DNA of 64,000 bases from Fodinibius sp964490705 (GTDB taxonomy: Bacteria; Bacteroidota; Rhodothermia; Balneolales; Balneolaceae). The notes beneath the pieces are model-generated. The model was given only the letters and a program-made list of their open reading frames with translations. It had not been told where the DNA came from and did not search any database. A program made the position numbers and the translations under genes. This document shows positions 7,968-17,170 of this stretch, in pieces. How positions within the stretch are numbered: the stretch's first letter is position 1; each line of letters begins with the position of its first letter. The DNA lies in the NCBI GenBank assembly GCA_964490705.1, contig CAZBCG010000002.1, forward strand, positions 248,001-312,000, given 5' to 3'.

Positions 7968-10073
7968 ATGAGATCTCTATTAAGACCTATAAATATATTG
8001 TTATTATCACTCATTGTTTTTGTTGGTTGTTCGGAAATAACGGGTTCCGAAGAGAACGAAGAGGAAAACGAGAACGATTCACCATCCTTGGAAGCTGTTA
8101 TTGATTACAGTCCCCAAAATCCTGAAACAGATACCCAGGTTACGTTGGATGCTTCTAATTCAGGAGACGATCAGGGAATTGGTTACGAAGTGCAGTGGAG
8201 TTTGGAGAGTAAACCTTCTAACAGCTCGGCAACTATACAAAACGCTACCAGTGTGCAGGCAACTTTTACGCCGGATCTGGAGGGCGATTATGAGATTTTG
8301 CTGGAGATCAATAATGATTCTGAAGGAGTTAGTGATTCAGAAACAGCAACTGTTTCTGCGGTTGAAGGTAATCCCACCGAAGAAATAAGCGGAGAGATGA
8401 ATGAAAATACCACGCTGGAAAATCACGTTGAGGATCCCGAGGTGCCCGATTATTTGGTCGTTGGTGATGTAGGTGTAAATGCCGAATTGACCATAGAACC
8501 GGGTGTTATTATTCATTTCGAAGAAGATCGGCAATTGAATATCAACAGTGATGGAACGTTGCTTGCAGCCGGAGAGGCATCTAATAAAATTATTTTTACC
8601 AGTGCCGATGCTGAAGGAGGGCGTATGTGGAAAGGAATACAAATTGTTTCAACTGATGCCCGAAATGAGATTAGTAATGCCGAAATTAACTATGCTGGAA
8701 ACTCAGAATTCGGCGGTTTTTCTAACTTTGTAGATGTGCCTGCAGCTATTGCATTGCATAGCGATGGAAAACTCAATCTCAATAATACGGATATCAAAGA
8801 AAGTGGAGGATATGGGCTATATTCACGCTATGGGACTTTTGAGTCTTTTGTCCAAAATAACTTCGAGAATAATGCTTTGGCAGGAATAGGGTTAAATGCT
8901 AATGAGGTTCATAATATTGATGGGGCAACCACATTTAGTGGAAACGAAAGGGCCGTTGAAATTTATGGTTCAACTCTGTCATTAACTTCTGACGCAGTTT
9001 GGTCTAAATTGGATGGAACATCTCGATATTACGTTTCGGGCAATGTTGGAGTAAGTTCATTTCTTGAAATAAGTGCAGGTGCAAAGTTTGATTTTGCCGA
9101 AGATGTTAAATTGAAAGTCAACAATGACGGCGCTCTTAAAGCAGTTGGCACATCATCAGAAAAGATTGAGTTTACCAGTGCCAAATCGAGTTCCGGAATT
9201 TATTGGAAAGGCTTAGAGCTGACATCATCAGATGCTCGAAATGAGTTAACTCATACTGTTATTTCATATGCAGGTAATTCCGAATTCGGAAGTTTTTCAG
9301 ATTTTGTTGACAAGAAGACGGCGCTTGCTATGTACAATGATGCGCGTCTGACGCTTACGCAAACAGAGATTTCTAATAGTGATGGTTATGGGGTATATGT
9401 ACGGTATGGGACGTTCGATAATTTTGCTGAAAATACATTCTCTTCAAACACACTGGCTGATATTGGACTTCAATCCAATCAGGTAAAAAGTATTGATGCC
9501 AATACTACCTTTAGTGACAACGGCAATTATGCGGTAGAGGTGTATGATGGAGATAATGATCTATCGGAAGAATCCACTTGGGTTAACCTTTCGAATGATG
9601 CGTCCTATCATATTATTACTAATATCGATGTTACAACCGGACTTACCGTTAATCCCGGAGCCTTGCTCGAATTTGATGAGGATGTATTTTTAACCATTGC
9701 TGATACCGGTTACCTGATAGCCGAGGGTACATCTTCAAATCCTATTGTTATGACAACCTCCAATGAGGCTGGTCAAATACGATGGGCGGGTATAGGATTT
9801 TTCTCTGCCGACGCCCGGAATTCGCTGGATTACGTGACCGTAAATTATGCGGGCGGTGCTGAACATGGCTCGCTGGATGATTTTGAAGATCCGGTCACAG
9901 CAGTAGCAGGCAATATAAATGCCCAACTTTCTATTACGAACTCTACTATATCCAATAGTGGAGGATACGGGGTTTACTTTCAGGGAGCCGGAACAATTAA
10001 CGATATTGAGAGTTCCGCTGCCAGCAATACGTTTACCAATAATCCGGATGGAAACTCGTATAGCAGCAATTAA
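7968..10073 (+). CDS. Lipoprotein with PKD-like domain and threefold beta-helix repeat
   Basis: A 701-residue surface lipoprotein. The ATG at 7968 is chosen because it begins a proper lipoprotein signal (MRSLLRPINILLLSLIVFVGC); the longer frame from 7833 adds a charged, non-signal extension. An acidic linker is followed by a PKD/Ig-like domain (residues about 32-125) and then three long repeats of about 170-180 residues, each with a core like WKGIQIVSTDARNEIS..YAGNSEFG.FS.FVD and SGGYGLYSRYGTF. They look like right-handed parallel beta-helix coils (pectate-lyase-like fold) seen in adhesins and polysaccharide-binding proteins. No catalytic residues can be assigned. Monocistronic, with a terminator directly after it. 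Confidence 0.88.
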   Translation: MRSLLRPINILLLSLIVFVGCSEITGSEENEEENENDSPSLEAVIDYSPQNPETDTQVTLDASNSGDDQGIGYEVQWSLESKPSNSSATIQNATSVQATFTPDLEGDYEILLEINNDSEGVSDSETATVSAVEGNPTEEISGEMNENTTLENHVEDPEVPDYLVVGDVGVNAELTIEPGVIIHFEEDRQLNINSDGTLLAAGEASNKIIFTSADAEGGRMWKGIQIVSTDARNEISNAEINYAGNSEFGGFSNFVDVPAAIALHSDGKLNLNNTDIKESGGYGLYSRYGTFESFVQNNFENNALAGIGLNANEVHNIDGATTFSGNERAVEIYGSTLSLTSDAVWSKLDGTSRYYVSGNVGVSSFLEISAGAKFDFAEDVKLKVNNDGALKAVGTSSEKIEFTSAKSSSGIYWKGLELTSSDARNELTHTVISYAGNSEFGSFSDFVDKKTALAMYNDARLTLTQTEISNSDGYGVYVRYGTFDNFAENTFSSNTLADIGLQSNQVKSIDANTTFSDNGNYAVEVYDGDNDLSEESTWVNLSNDASYHIITNIDVTTGLTVNPGALLEFDEDVFLTIADTGYLIAEGTSSNPIVMTTSNEAGQIRWAGIGFFSADARNSLDYVTVNYAGGAEHGSLDDFEDPVTAVAGNINAQLSITNSTISNSGGYGVYFQGAGTINDIESSAASNTFTNNPDGNSYSSN

Positions 10074-10097
10074 CATTCTGTATTAATTCTTTTTAGA

Positions 10098-10131
10098 GTC
10101 GTCTGTTTGTAGTAAACAGGCGGCTTTTTTT
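10098..10131 (+). terminator. Intrinsic terminator after the beta-helix lipoprotein
   Basis: gtcgtctgttt / aaacaggcggc form an 11-bp stem with two G-T pairs and a 5-nt loop, followed by seven T. Confidence 0.85.
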
Positions 10132-10208
10132 ATTCTAACTATTTATTCTTGCGGTGGGATTATGGAATTCCATATTTTGGCTTTTAACCACGAACGGAAA
10201 AGAACCTA

Positions 10209-11075
10209 ATGGCGAAAAAAGAAACGACACTAGCACTTATCCAGCTTAGCTGCTCCGATGATCCCGAAGAAAACCTGTCTCAATCTATTGAAAAGATCAA
10301 AGCCGCCGCTGCTTCGGGAGCTAATGTTATTCTGCTGCAAGAGCTGTTTAATACAACGTATTTTTGTCAGACAGTTGATGATCAGTTTTTCGATTGGGCG
10401 CAATCTATACCGGGACCGATTACCGAAGAGATGTCATTGCTGGCCAAAGAGTTGGATATCGTTATTGTAGCACCCTTTTTCGAGCGCCGTGCCGCAGGCA
10501 TTTATCACAACTCACTGGTAGTTATTGATGCAGATGGGACGCTGATGGGAACCTATCGTAAAAAGCATATTCCGGATGATCCCAACTTTCACGAAAAGTA
10601 TTACTTTACGCCGGGAGAAGATGACTACAAGGTTTTTGATACCAAATACGCCAAAATTGGTCCGCTTATTTGCTGGGATCAGTGGTATCCCGAGGCTGCA
10701 CGAATTACCGCTTTGAAGGGGGCGGAACTGCTCGTATATCCCACGGCCATTGGTACGCTGCCGGATGAGGATCAGAGACAGGGACAAGAGTTTTTAGATG
10801 CTTGGCAGACGATTCAGCGGAGTCATGCTATCGCCAATGGATGTTTTGTGGCCAGCATCAACAGAGTAGGGCAGGAGGATGACATTAACTTCTGGGGTCA
10901 CTCTTTTGTATCTGGACCATTTGGACAGATGCAGGCCGAGGCGGGCACCGATGAAGAGGTGTTGATAGCGGATATTGATCTGTCAAAAATTGAAAAACAG
11001 CGTCAAGTCTGGCCGTTTTTCCGCGATCGGCGCATTGATACCTATGAGCCAATTTTAAAGCGATTTATTGATTGA
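10209..11075 (+). CDS. aguB: N-carbamoylputrescine amidase
   Basis: A nitrilase-superfamily enzyme hydrolysing N-carbamoylputrescine to putrescine, CO2 and ammonia. The 288 residues carry the catalytic triad in AguB-type context: Glu45 (ILLQELFNTTYFC), Lys118 (YRKKHIPDDP) and Cys155 (PLICWDQWYPEAAR). The HIPDDPNFHEKYYFTPG segment is characteristic of the N-carbamoylputrescine branch. Its partner AguA is 3.7 kb downstream (14744-15811); together they complete the agmatine route to polyamines. It ends 19 bp from the convergent kinase gene. Confidence 0.94.
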   Translation: MAKKETTLALIQLSCSDDPEENLSQSIEKIKAAAASGANVILLQELFNTTYFCQTVDDQFFDWAQSIPGPITEEMSLLAKELDIVIVAPFFERRAAGIYHNSLVVIDADGTLMGTYRKKHIPDDPNFHEKYYFTPGEDDYKVFDTKYAKIGPLICWDQWYPEAARITALKGAELLVYPTAIGTLPDEDQRQGQEFLDAWQTIQRSHAIANGCFVASINRVGQEDDINFWGHSFVSGPFGQMQAEAGTDEEVLIADIDLSKIEKQRQVWPFFRDRRIDTYEPILKRFID

Positions 11076-11094
11076 AAATGAGCTGATGGTTCTA

Positions 11095-13761
11095 TTATTC
11101 AGCGCTTAATTTTTCAGTAACAACTTTCAAAAGTGAATCGGCCTCATCTAAATAGGGGTTCCCTTCATCAAAATGTTGCTCCATGATAGAAATGGAGGTT
11201 GTCAATAACGAGTCAGCTAGGTTAATCTGTTCTGTGTGTAGCGCATATTTGCCCTGGTTGGCATAAGCTCTTCCCAGGTTTGGGTGCTGATCGCCAAAAT
11301 TATTCGAGAAATTTGCAATGGTTTTATCCCCATATTCCATTGCCTTCTGATAGTTGTCGGCACGGAAATAAATATCCCCATGCGTATTCATCATGTACCC
11401 GTGATAGGGGTGGCCGGCACCGTAATTTTCGGTAATAATAGTAGTCGCTTTTTCGATCTGCTGTTTTGCATCCTCAATACGTCCCGTTCTGCTGAGTGTC
11501 TTGGCATACTCTCGAAGGGACAGTGCATACCGAAAATGATCAACACCGTGTTTCTGCTTATTGATCTCAACGGACTCCTCGATATAGTTTAACGCCTGGT
11601 CGTAATTGCCCAGTTCCATTGCAGTATTTGCCAGCAATCGCAGTGTTGATCCCACCAGTTGGTGCGTAGGTTCAAAGACCTCAAGTTTAATCTCGTAGGA
11701 TTTTTCTGCCATCTGCTGTGCCTGTTTAAATTCTCCGATAGTGGCATGCACAACTCCCATATTGTGGTATAGCTTGGCAATTTTGGGATTATTTTCACCG
11801 TATATTTCTTCTTTGAGATTCAATGCCTTGTCCAGATTTTCCAGTGCTTTTCTGTTTTCGCCGAGATTCTTATAGGCCCGGCCGCGACTGTTATACAGAT
11901 CAGAGCGGTAATCGCGCGATGTTTCCGTTTGCACAGATAAATTGTTTAACGATTGCTCCAGCTGATCCAAGACATCGAGTGACTTCTTGTACTGAGCGTT
12001 TTCCTGCAGAAAATCGCTGTAATTTAAAAGATGTGCCTGGTACTTGGTACTTTGAGTAAGATTGTTGGTGTGAAAAAGAGAATCAGTAATATCAAAAACC
12101 TGCTCGGCTTCTTCATTATTACCCACCGTGGTATGCCATTCAGCAAATTCGGTACCCACTGCCAGCGATTTTGTTGTTTGCTGTTCAAGTGAGTCTGTCA
12201 CAAAGTTCATTGCCTTTTGCAAAGCGTTGCCCCCTTGATCAAGATTCCCATTATTTGCCTGAATAGACCCGATTGTCCCCAAAATAATAGCTCGGTTGAG
12301 TGGTGCCATGTCTTGTTGAGGCAGGTTTTCAATTCCCCGATTCATGGCATCCTCAACGGTAATCTGCCTGCCGGCACTTTCACTGGGATTATTTAACTGT
12401 AAAATCGAGACCAAAAAATTGGTAACTTGTTGAGCGCGTTCGGCCTCTAGCTGTGCTTGATTTCGCTCTTGTGAAATTTGGTAGGTATAAAATATACCAA
12501 ATCCGGTACTCAAGATAATCAACACCGCAGCGGCAGCTATGGGCCATTTATTTCTTTTCACAAATTTCGAAAAGTGATAGCTGAACGCATCCGAACGCGC
12601 AACCACCGCTTCTTCATTGCGGTATCGTTGGATATCCTCTTTAAGTTGAGCAGGTGATTCGTATCGTGCTTCCGGTTCTTTGCGAACAGCTTTTAGGATG
12701 ATGGCATCGAGATCGCCTTTTAGGGTGGAGGTAAGATCATGAATGCTGGTGTTTCTATTTTCTGCACTTCTTTTTTGGATATCCCGACTTAATTGCTGGA
12801 GCCGTTTGGAGGGCGCTATAGGCGTTTGATTGGTAACTATTTGCTCAATTTCGGTTCTATCTTTTCCATCTAGATCAAAAAGTGGAACGCCAGCTAGTAG
12901 TTTGTAAAGCAGTGCACCGAGTGCATAATTGTCGATCGCTGTGGTGATAGCCTCATAGCTGAACTGTTCGGGGGCAGCATAACCGGGCGTAAGCATTTGG
13001 TGTGATTCCTTGGTTTCTGTGGCCGACTCATCCATTTCATCCCGTATAAGTTTGGAGATGCCAAAGTCGAGTATTTTTACATCGCCGCCTTCGGTAACCA
13101 TAATATTGCTGGGCTTCAGGTCGCGATGAATGATCAGGTTGTTATGGGCGTATTGTACTGAATCACAAATATCCTCGAACAGCGAAAGTCGCTCTGCAAT
13201 CGACAACTGTTGTTGATCGCAATAGACATCGATGGGCGTACCGTCGATATATTCCATGATGAGGTAGGGCAGACCATCATCGGTAACGCCACCGTCGTAA
13301 AGCTGGGCAATATTGGGATGACTGAGTTCGGCCAGAATTTCGCGTTCAAGCTGAAACCGCGAAATATTTTTGGGGGTATCCATTCCCCGACGAAGGACTT
13401 TAAGCGCCACTTGGTGCTCGAATTCACCGTCGGCACGCTCGGCCAGAAAAACAGATCCCAGGCCACCATAGCCCAATAATTCGATAATTTTATAATTGCC
13501 AACCACGGTCCCGATGAGGCTGGAACCAGGCGCATCCGAATCTTCTATATAATCCTGGATAAACAATTGTTTTTGGATAGTATCCTCATCCTCTAAAAAT
13601 CCGGTAGAGTCGGCAATGGCGTTCAGGTATTTCGTGACTTTTGCTTTGAGATGCTCATCATCGCCACATTGTTCTGCTATAAACTGCCTGCGATCTTCGC
13701 CCGAGTATTCCAATGCCTCATCGACGATCTCCTCGATTTGCTTCCATTCTCTCTTGTCCAT
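11095..13761 (-). CDS. Membrane Ser/Thr protein kinase with C-terminal TPR repeats
   Basis: An 888-residue Hanks-type kinase. The N-terminal about 85 residues are the extension usual in ECF-linked kinases (WKQIEEIVDEALE..R..F). The kinase domain spans about 88-380 with a glycine loop (LLGYGGLGSVFLAE), Lys121 (VALKVL), catalytic HRDLKPSN (212-219), DFG (232-234) and TPGYAAPEQ in the activation segment; all key residues are present. A single transmembrane helix at about 406-428 puts the C-terminal half, a run of TPR repeats (440-888), in the periplasm. It starts 15 bp after the sigma factor gene on the same strand, so the pair is very likely one operon and one signalling unit, the TPR part sensing or docking. 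Confidence 0.93.
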   Translation of the reverse strand: MDKREWKQIEEIVDEALEYSGEDRRQFIAEQCGDDEHLKAKVTKYLNAIADSTGFLEDEDTIQKQLFIQDYIEDSDAPGSSLIGTVVGNYKIIELLGYGGLGSVFLAERADGEFEHQVALKVLRRGMDTPKNISRFQLEREILAELSHPNIAQLYDGGVTDDGLPYLIMEYIDGTPIDVYCDQQQLSIAERLSLFEDICDSVQYAHNNLIIHRDLKPSNIMVTEGGDVKILDFGISKLIRDEMDESATETKESHQMLTPGYAAPEQFSYEAITTAIDNYALGALLYKLLAGVPLFDLDGKDRTEIEQIVTNQTPIAPSKRLQQLSRDIQKRSAENRNTSIHDLTSTLKGDLDAIILKAVRKEPEARYESPAQLKEDIQRYRNEEAVVARSDAFSYHFSKFVKRNKWPIAAAAVLIILSTGFGIFYTYQISQERNQAQLEAERAQQVTNFLVSILQLNNPSESAGRQITVEDAMNRGIENLPQQDMAPLNRAIILGTIGSIQANNGNLDQGGNALQKAMNFVTDSLEQQTTKSLAVGTEFAEWHTTVGNNEEAEQVFDITDSLFHTNNLTQSTKYQAHLLNYSDFLQENAQYKKSLDVLDQLEQSLNNLSVQTETSRDYRSDLYNSRGRAYKNLGENRKALENLDKALNLKEEIYGENNPKIAKLYHNMGVVHATIGEFKQAQQMAEKSYEIKLEVFEPTHQLVGSTLRLLANTAMELGNYDQALNYIEESVEINKQKHGVDHFRYALSLREYAKTLSRTGRIEDAKQQIEKATTIITENYGAGHPYHGYMMNTHGDIYFRADNYQKAMEYGDKTIANFSNNFGDQHPNLGRAYANQGKYALHTEQINLADSLLTTSISIMEQHFDEGNPYLDEADSLLKVVTEKLSAE

Positions 13762-13776
13762 GGTGTAAAGAGTTTG

Positions 13777-14346
13777 TTACATTTTGAGTTCCTTGTAAAG
13801 CCAACCTCTTGCTTTTGCCCAATCCCTTTTGACCGTCCGTTCTGACAGGTCTAGCACATCTGCAATGGCACTAATGGTCATCTCTCCGAAAAACCGCATT
13901 TCTACAATTTGCGAAAGCCGTTTGTTTAAGTCTGATAATTCGTCAATTTTTTTGTCGATGTCAATCAGTTTTTCAGCCTGCTCTTCAACTTTAAGGAGTT
14001 CATCGATATAGGTGAAATCCTCTTTTTCGCCTCCTCGTTTATTAGCCTGTCGTTTGCGGGCATGGTCAATAAGGATTTGCCGCATACAGCGCGAGGCAAT
14101 AGCCATAAAATGGTTTTTACTCTTAAACTCCAACGTATCCTGATTGATCATCTTGATATAAACCTCATGTACCAACTCGGTCTTAGAAATCGTGATGTCG
14201 TTTCTTTCTTGTTGGAGTTTGGAAAAAGCCAGTTTCTTTAGTTCATCATAAATAAGGGGAAAAAGCTCGTCATAGGCTTCTTCGGATCCCTTCTGCACAC
14301 TTTTTAACAGACGGGTGATTTCAGACTGCGGTTTATTGGAAGACAT
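13777..14346 (-). CDS. ECF RNA polymerase sigma factor (TIGR02999/ECF-sigma type)
   Basis: A 189-residue sigma factor. Region 2 covers ITRLLKSVQKGSEEAYDELFPLIYDELKKLA through HFMAIASRCMRQILIDHARKR (the HFxAxAxRxMRxILIDHAR block is diagnostic of this family); region 4 is VEMRFFGEMTISAIADVLDLSERTVKRDWAKARGWL, ending in the recognition helix. There is no anti-sigma gene beside it; instead a TPR Ser/Thr kinase follows 15 bp later, so phosphorylation is the probable control (inferred). Target genes cannot be read from this window. Confidence 0.94.
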   Translation of the reverse strand: MSSNKPQSEITRLLKSVQKGSEEAYDELFPLIYDELKKLAFSKLQQERNDITISKTELVHEVYIKMINQDTLEFKSKNHFMAIASRCMRQILIDHARKRQANKRGGEKEDFTYIDELLKVEEQAEKLIDIDKKIDELSDLNKRLSQIVEMRFFGEMTISAIADVLDLSERTVKRDWAKARGWLYKELKM

Positions 14347-14743
14347 CCGTACAAATACTGATTTAAAATAACCTATTGCACTGTTAAAAAAACGTTTTTA
14401 GGGATTAATATGAAATTTTTTGTATGGATTTGTCACCTTTTTAATTTTCTTTACGCAATTATACTAATGAGAGCATGAATCAAGAGGTCAATTTATCGAG
14501 AGAGAGCAATCAACGAGAGACAACATACTGCATCAAAATGAGTGATGTTTGACATATTTTCGCTGTGAATTGGAAGGCAGCGTTCGAGGGTCATGGAGAG
14601 ACGTCCGATATGGCGCTTTTAAGCTCAGAAGGGCAGTGAGGTAATACTCACTGCCCTTTTCTTTTTAGATGTATCCTATATATTATCAACGTAAGTTTTG
14701 TGACAGGACTGCACTGAGAAAATATTAGTATTGGTATTTCATC
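14347..14743. other. Intergenic region with possible leader or small RNA ahead of aguA
   Basis: A 397-bp gap between the divergent sigma factor and aguA. On the plus strand it contains a very strong intrinsic terminator (14629-14666) that ends 78 bp before the aguA start and lies downstream of no annotated gene. The upstream 150-200 nt could therefore be a small RNA or a transcribed, attenuated aguA leader. A 25-codon frame (ATG at 14475, MNQEVNLSRESNQ...) lies inside it but has no other support. I could not match a known riboswitch. Confidence 0.4.
14629..14666 (+). terminator. Strong intrinsic terminator upstream of aguA
   Basis: A perfect 12-bp stem, aagggcagtgag / ctcactgccctt, with a 6-nt loop is followed by ttcttttt. 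It points rightward but no coding gene precedes it on that strand, which implies a non-coding transcript or leader. Confidence 0.8.
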
Positions 14744-15811
14744 ATGTCTGGAGACGTACCAAAATCTTTGTACTACCGGTTGCCCGCAGAGTGGCATACG
14801 CACTCGGCTACCCAGTTACACTGGCCCTCTAATCGAGATACGTGGCCGGGGGAGCGCTTACAGAAGGTTGAGCAGGTATATCTAAATATTATTGATGTGC
14901 TTCATCAGTATGAGCCTATCCATCTGTTTGTAGAAGATAATGCGGTGCATGAGCATGCTAGTTCTCTTCTGTATGACTTGGGCATTGATTTTGATCAGAT
15001 TCAATTTCATGTCCAAAAAATTAATGATGTGTGGGCTCGGGACTGTGGACCGATTTTTATTGCCAGAAATAGAGATGGGAACGAAGAATTTGCCATTACC
15101 GACTGGCAATACAATGCGTGGGGACAAAAATATCCCCCGTATAAAGATGATAATCGACTTCCTCAATACGTGGCAGATACCTTTGGAATTGATCGATTTG
15201 AGGCAGACATGGTGCTCGAAGGCGGGGCTATTGAAACCAACGGGAATGGCGTGCTGCTAACAACCGAATCGGTTTTATTAAATCCCAATCGAAATCCCAA
15301 CTTATCAAAAGAAGAAATTGAACAGCGGCTGATTAACTACTTAGGTATAGAAAAAGTGATATGGCTAAAAGAAGGACTGGCCGGGGATGATACCGATGGT
15401 CACGTGGATGATCTGGCGCGCTTTCTCAATGAGGATACCATTCTGGCTGCTATTTCGGATGATCCCGAGGATGTGAATTACGATGTCCTCCACAACAATT
15501 TGGAGATTTTGCTTAAGGCTACTGATCAGTTCGGTGATCCCTTTACCATTGAGCTGCTGCCGCTGCCACAAACAAAAATAGCAGGCACTACTGTTGATGG
15601 ATCAGAGTATGTGCCGGCCAGCTATGCCAATTTTTATGTGGCCAACGGCGTGGTGTTGGTGCCTACTTATGATGAGCGCTATGACCAAAAAGCGCTGGAT
15701 ATGTTTGAACGATACTTTCCTGACCGTGATGTGATTGGGGTTCGGTGTAGCGATTTAGTTTGGGGGCAGGGAGCCATCCACTGTATCACACAGCAGTGGT
15801 ATGGCATTTAA
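14744..15811 (+). CDS. aguA: Agmatine deiminase
   Basis: Hydrolyses agmatine to N-carbamoylputrescine and ammonia. The 355-residue protein is of the peptidyl-arginine-deiminase-like fold and has the family landmarks: WPSNRDTWPG near the N-terminus, NDVWARDCGPIF, VLEGGAIETNG, DDTDGHVDDLARF (catalytic Asp/His region) and the nucleophile Cys347 in QGAIHCITQQ. AguB at 10209-11075 takes the next step. A terminator-like hairpin 78 bp upstream may control it. Confidence 0.95.
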   Translation: MSGDVPKSLYYRLPAEWHTHSATQLHWPSNRDTWPGERLQKVEQVYLNIIDVLHQYEPIHLFVEDNAVHEHASSLLYDLGIDFDQIQFHVQKINDVWARDCGPIFIARNRDGNEEFAITDWQYNAWGQKYPPYKDDNRLPQYVADTFGIDRFEADMVLEGGAIETNGNGVLLTTESVLLNPNRNPNLSKEEIEQRLINYLGIEKVIWLKEGLAGDDTDGHVDDLARFLNEDTILAAISDDPEDVNYDVLHNNLEILLKATDQFGDPFTIELLPLPQTKIAGTTVDGSEYVPASYANFYVANGVVLVPTYDERYDQKALDMFERYFPDRDVIGVRCSDLVWGQGAIHCITQQWYGI

Positions 15812-15856
15812 TTTTCTGTTAGATTACCAACTATCCCAACTTAAAATGGTGATGAT

Positions 15857-16402
15857 ATGTATAAACTATGGCTTACCTTATCAGTTTTCGTTTTAATTTT
15901 AGCATGCAACAATAACAGGCAAGCCGACAGGGAGGCTTCCGCCAGTATTGATCAGCTGTATCAGCAGTTCGAGGTTGCTTATGACAGCCTCGATACCGAT
16001 ATGGTGACGGACCTCTATGCCGAGGATGCTTTTTATCTGATTCCTCATCCCCAAGCGCCGGTTCTTGCGGGACGTCCATCAATTCGAGAATCATTTTCCG
16101 GATTTATTGACGGTGCTGCTCAAAATAATCGCAAAATTGATATTTCGTTTCGGATTATCAGCAGAAAAATATCCGATAGTCTGGCTTTTGATGTGGGCTA
16201 TTATCATACGCGTTCCAAAGCGGATACGGCGGCTGCATTTCCAGAAAAGGGCGGTGTCGGCAAATTTGTTACGGTAATGGGATTAATGCCGGATGGCAAC
16301 TGGAAGTTTTTACTGGACGGTTATAACTCTGCACCAAATGAGGCATTTGCAGAGGCCGATTCTGCCTATAATCCATCGTCGGGAGCGCCTTTTACAGATT
16401 AA
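15857..16402 (+). CDS. DUF4440/SnoaL-like (NTF2-fold) lipoprotein
   Basis: A 181-residue lipoprotein with lipobox ending at Cys17 (FVLILAC). The mature part has the NTF2-like pattern of DUF4440 proteins: an N-terminal helix (IDQLYQQFEVAYDSLDTDMVTDLYAEDAFYL), then PVLAGRPSIRESFSGF, and a beta sheet ending DGNWKFLLDGYNSAP. Such domains bind small ligands or act as minor enzymes; no specific role can be given. It follows aguA by 45 bp and may be co-transcribed. Its end overlaps the convergent next gene by 11 bp. Confidence 0.82.
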   Translation: MYKLWLTLSVFVLILACNNNRQADREASASIDQLYQQFEVAYDSLDTDMVTDLYAEDAFYLIPHPQAPVLAGRPSIRESFSGFIDGAAQNNRKIDISFRIISRKISDSLAFDVGYYHTRSKADTAAAFPEKGGVGKFVTVMGLMPDGNWKFLLDGYNSAPNEAFAEADSAYNPSSGAPFTD

Positions 16403-16940
16403 AAAAGTTGGCCTGTTCGGGTGGGATATAGATCTCAGACTTGCGCTCGCGGATAAATCGCATGATGTCGGCAATATCATCCACTTTAAGCGTGATGGAT
16501 CCCTTTTCTACATCAATGAGCTTTTGATAATTAGCTTGCTTTTTTGTTCGATAAAGGATGTGGTAAGAAGTAGAAAAATCAAACATAGCTTCGTAGGGTT
16601 TTCGTTGTCCGTGGGGAGCAAATTTCAGGGCATCAATTTCATCAACCGGAATGCGTAGCGTATCAACATCGAGGTCTCCTTTTTTTGTATGGACCACCAG
16701 CGTACGGTCTTCGAAGTAAATCACAAAGTGGTAGAGCGGTTCGGAAAGGACGAAAATGCCGCGAAAGCTAATCAGGAAAAGAATGAGTGCGGTAACCTGA
16801 TCGAGGTTAAAGATATTCCACTCGATAAAGATAAATGAGCCCGCCAACAAGTAGGTACCCAGAGACGTGCAGATAAAGATTACCAATCCCCAGAACAGGT
16901 GCGTACTCTCTTCAAAAATATGCAGCTCGTTATACATCAA
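16392..16940 (-). CDS. Small membrane protein with PH-like cytoplasmic domain
   Basis: 182 residues with two predicted membrane helices near the N-terminus (about 14-38 and 48-66) followed by a soluble domain of alternating beta strands (FEDRTLVVHTKKGDLDVDTLRIPVDEIDALKF...) reminiscent of bacterial PH-like domains. No family is recognised with confidence. It stands alone on the minus strand; the second Met may be the true start, which makes no difference to the domain. Confidence 0.72.
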   Translation of the reverse strand: MMYNELHIFEESTHLFWGLVIFICTSLGTYLLAGSFIFIEWNIFNLDQVTALILFLISFRGIFVLSEPLYHFVIYFEDRTLVVHTKKGDLDVDTLRIPVDEIDALKFAPHGQRKPYEAMFDFSTSYHILYRTKKQANYQKLIDVEKGSITLKVDDIADIMRFIRERKSEIYIPPEQANFFNL

Positions 16941-16956
16941 TCAATTAAATGTTATC

Positions 16957-16991
16957 GCCTTTGGGACTGGGAATTCGATTCCCTCCAAGGC
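16957..16991. repeat. Imperfect stem-loop upstream of gatB
   Basis: gcctt and aaggc enclose an inner perfect stem gggaat-tcg-attccc. It lies in the 230-bp divergent gap (16941-17170). It superficially looks like the 3' half of a tRNA (ttcgattcc) but has no D-arm or acceptor partner. Role unknown. Confidence 0.4.
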
Positions 16992-17170
16992 CATGTGGGT
17001 TGGATTCCTAAATTTTAGTAGAATCATTAATAAAAGTCCCAGACGTTTAATATCTTTCGCCATTCAAAATGGGTTGGCAAATAAATAAAAGAATCTCGAA
17101 AAACTCTTGCTGGATGAAATACATCCAGGTTTTGCAAATCCTGAAAAAGTAATCACAACGACTTACGTAC

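Noticed and set aside
14475..14552. 25-codon small open frame upstream of aguA
   Set aside because: No recognisable ribosome-binding site or conserved sequence; may be chance within a leader or small RNA.
16957..16991. Possible tRNA fragment (ttcgattcc loop)
   Set aside because: No D-arm, anticodon arm or acceptor partner; it is a simple imperfect hairpin.
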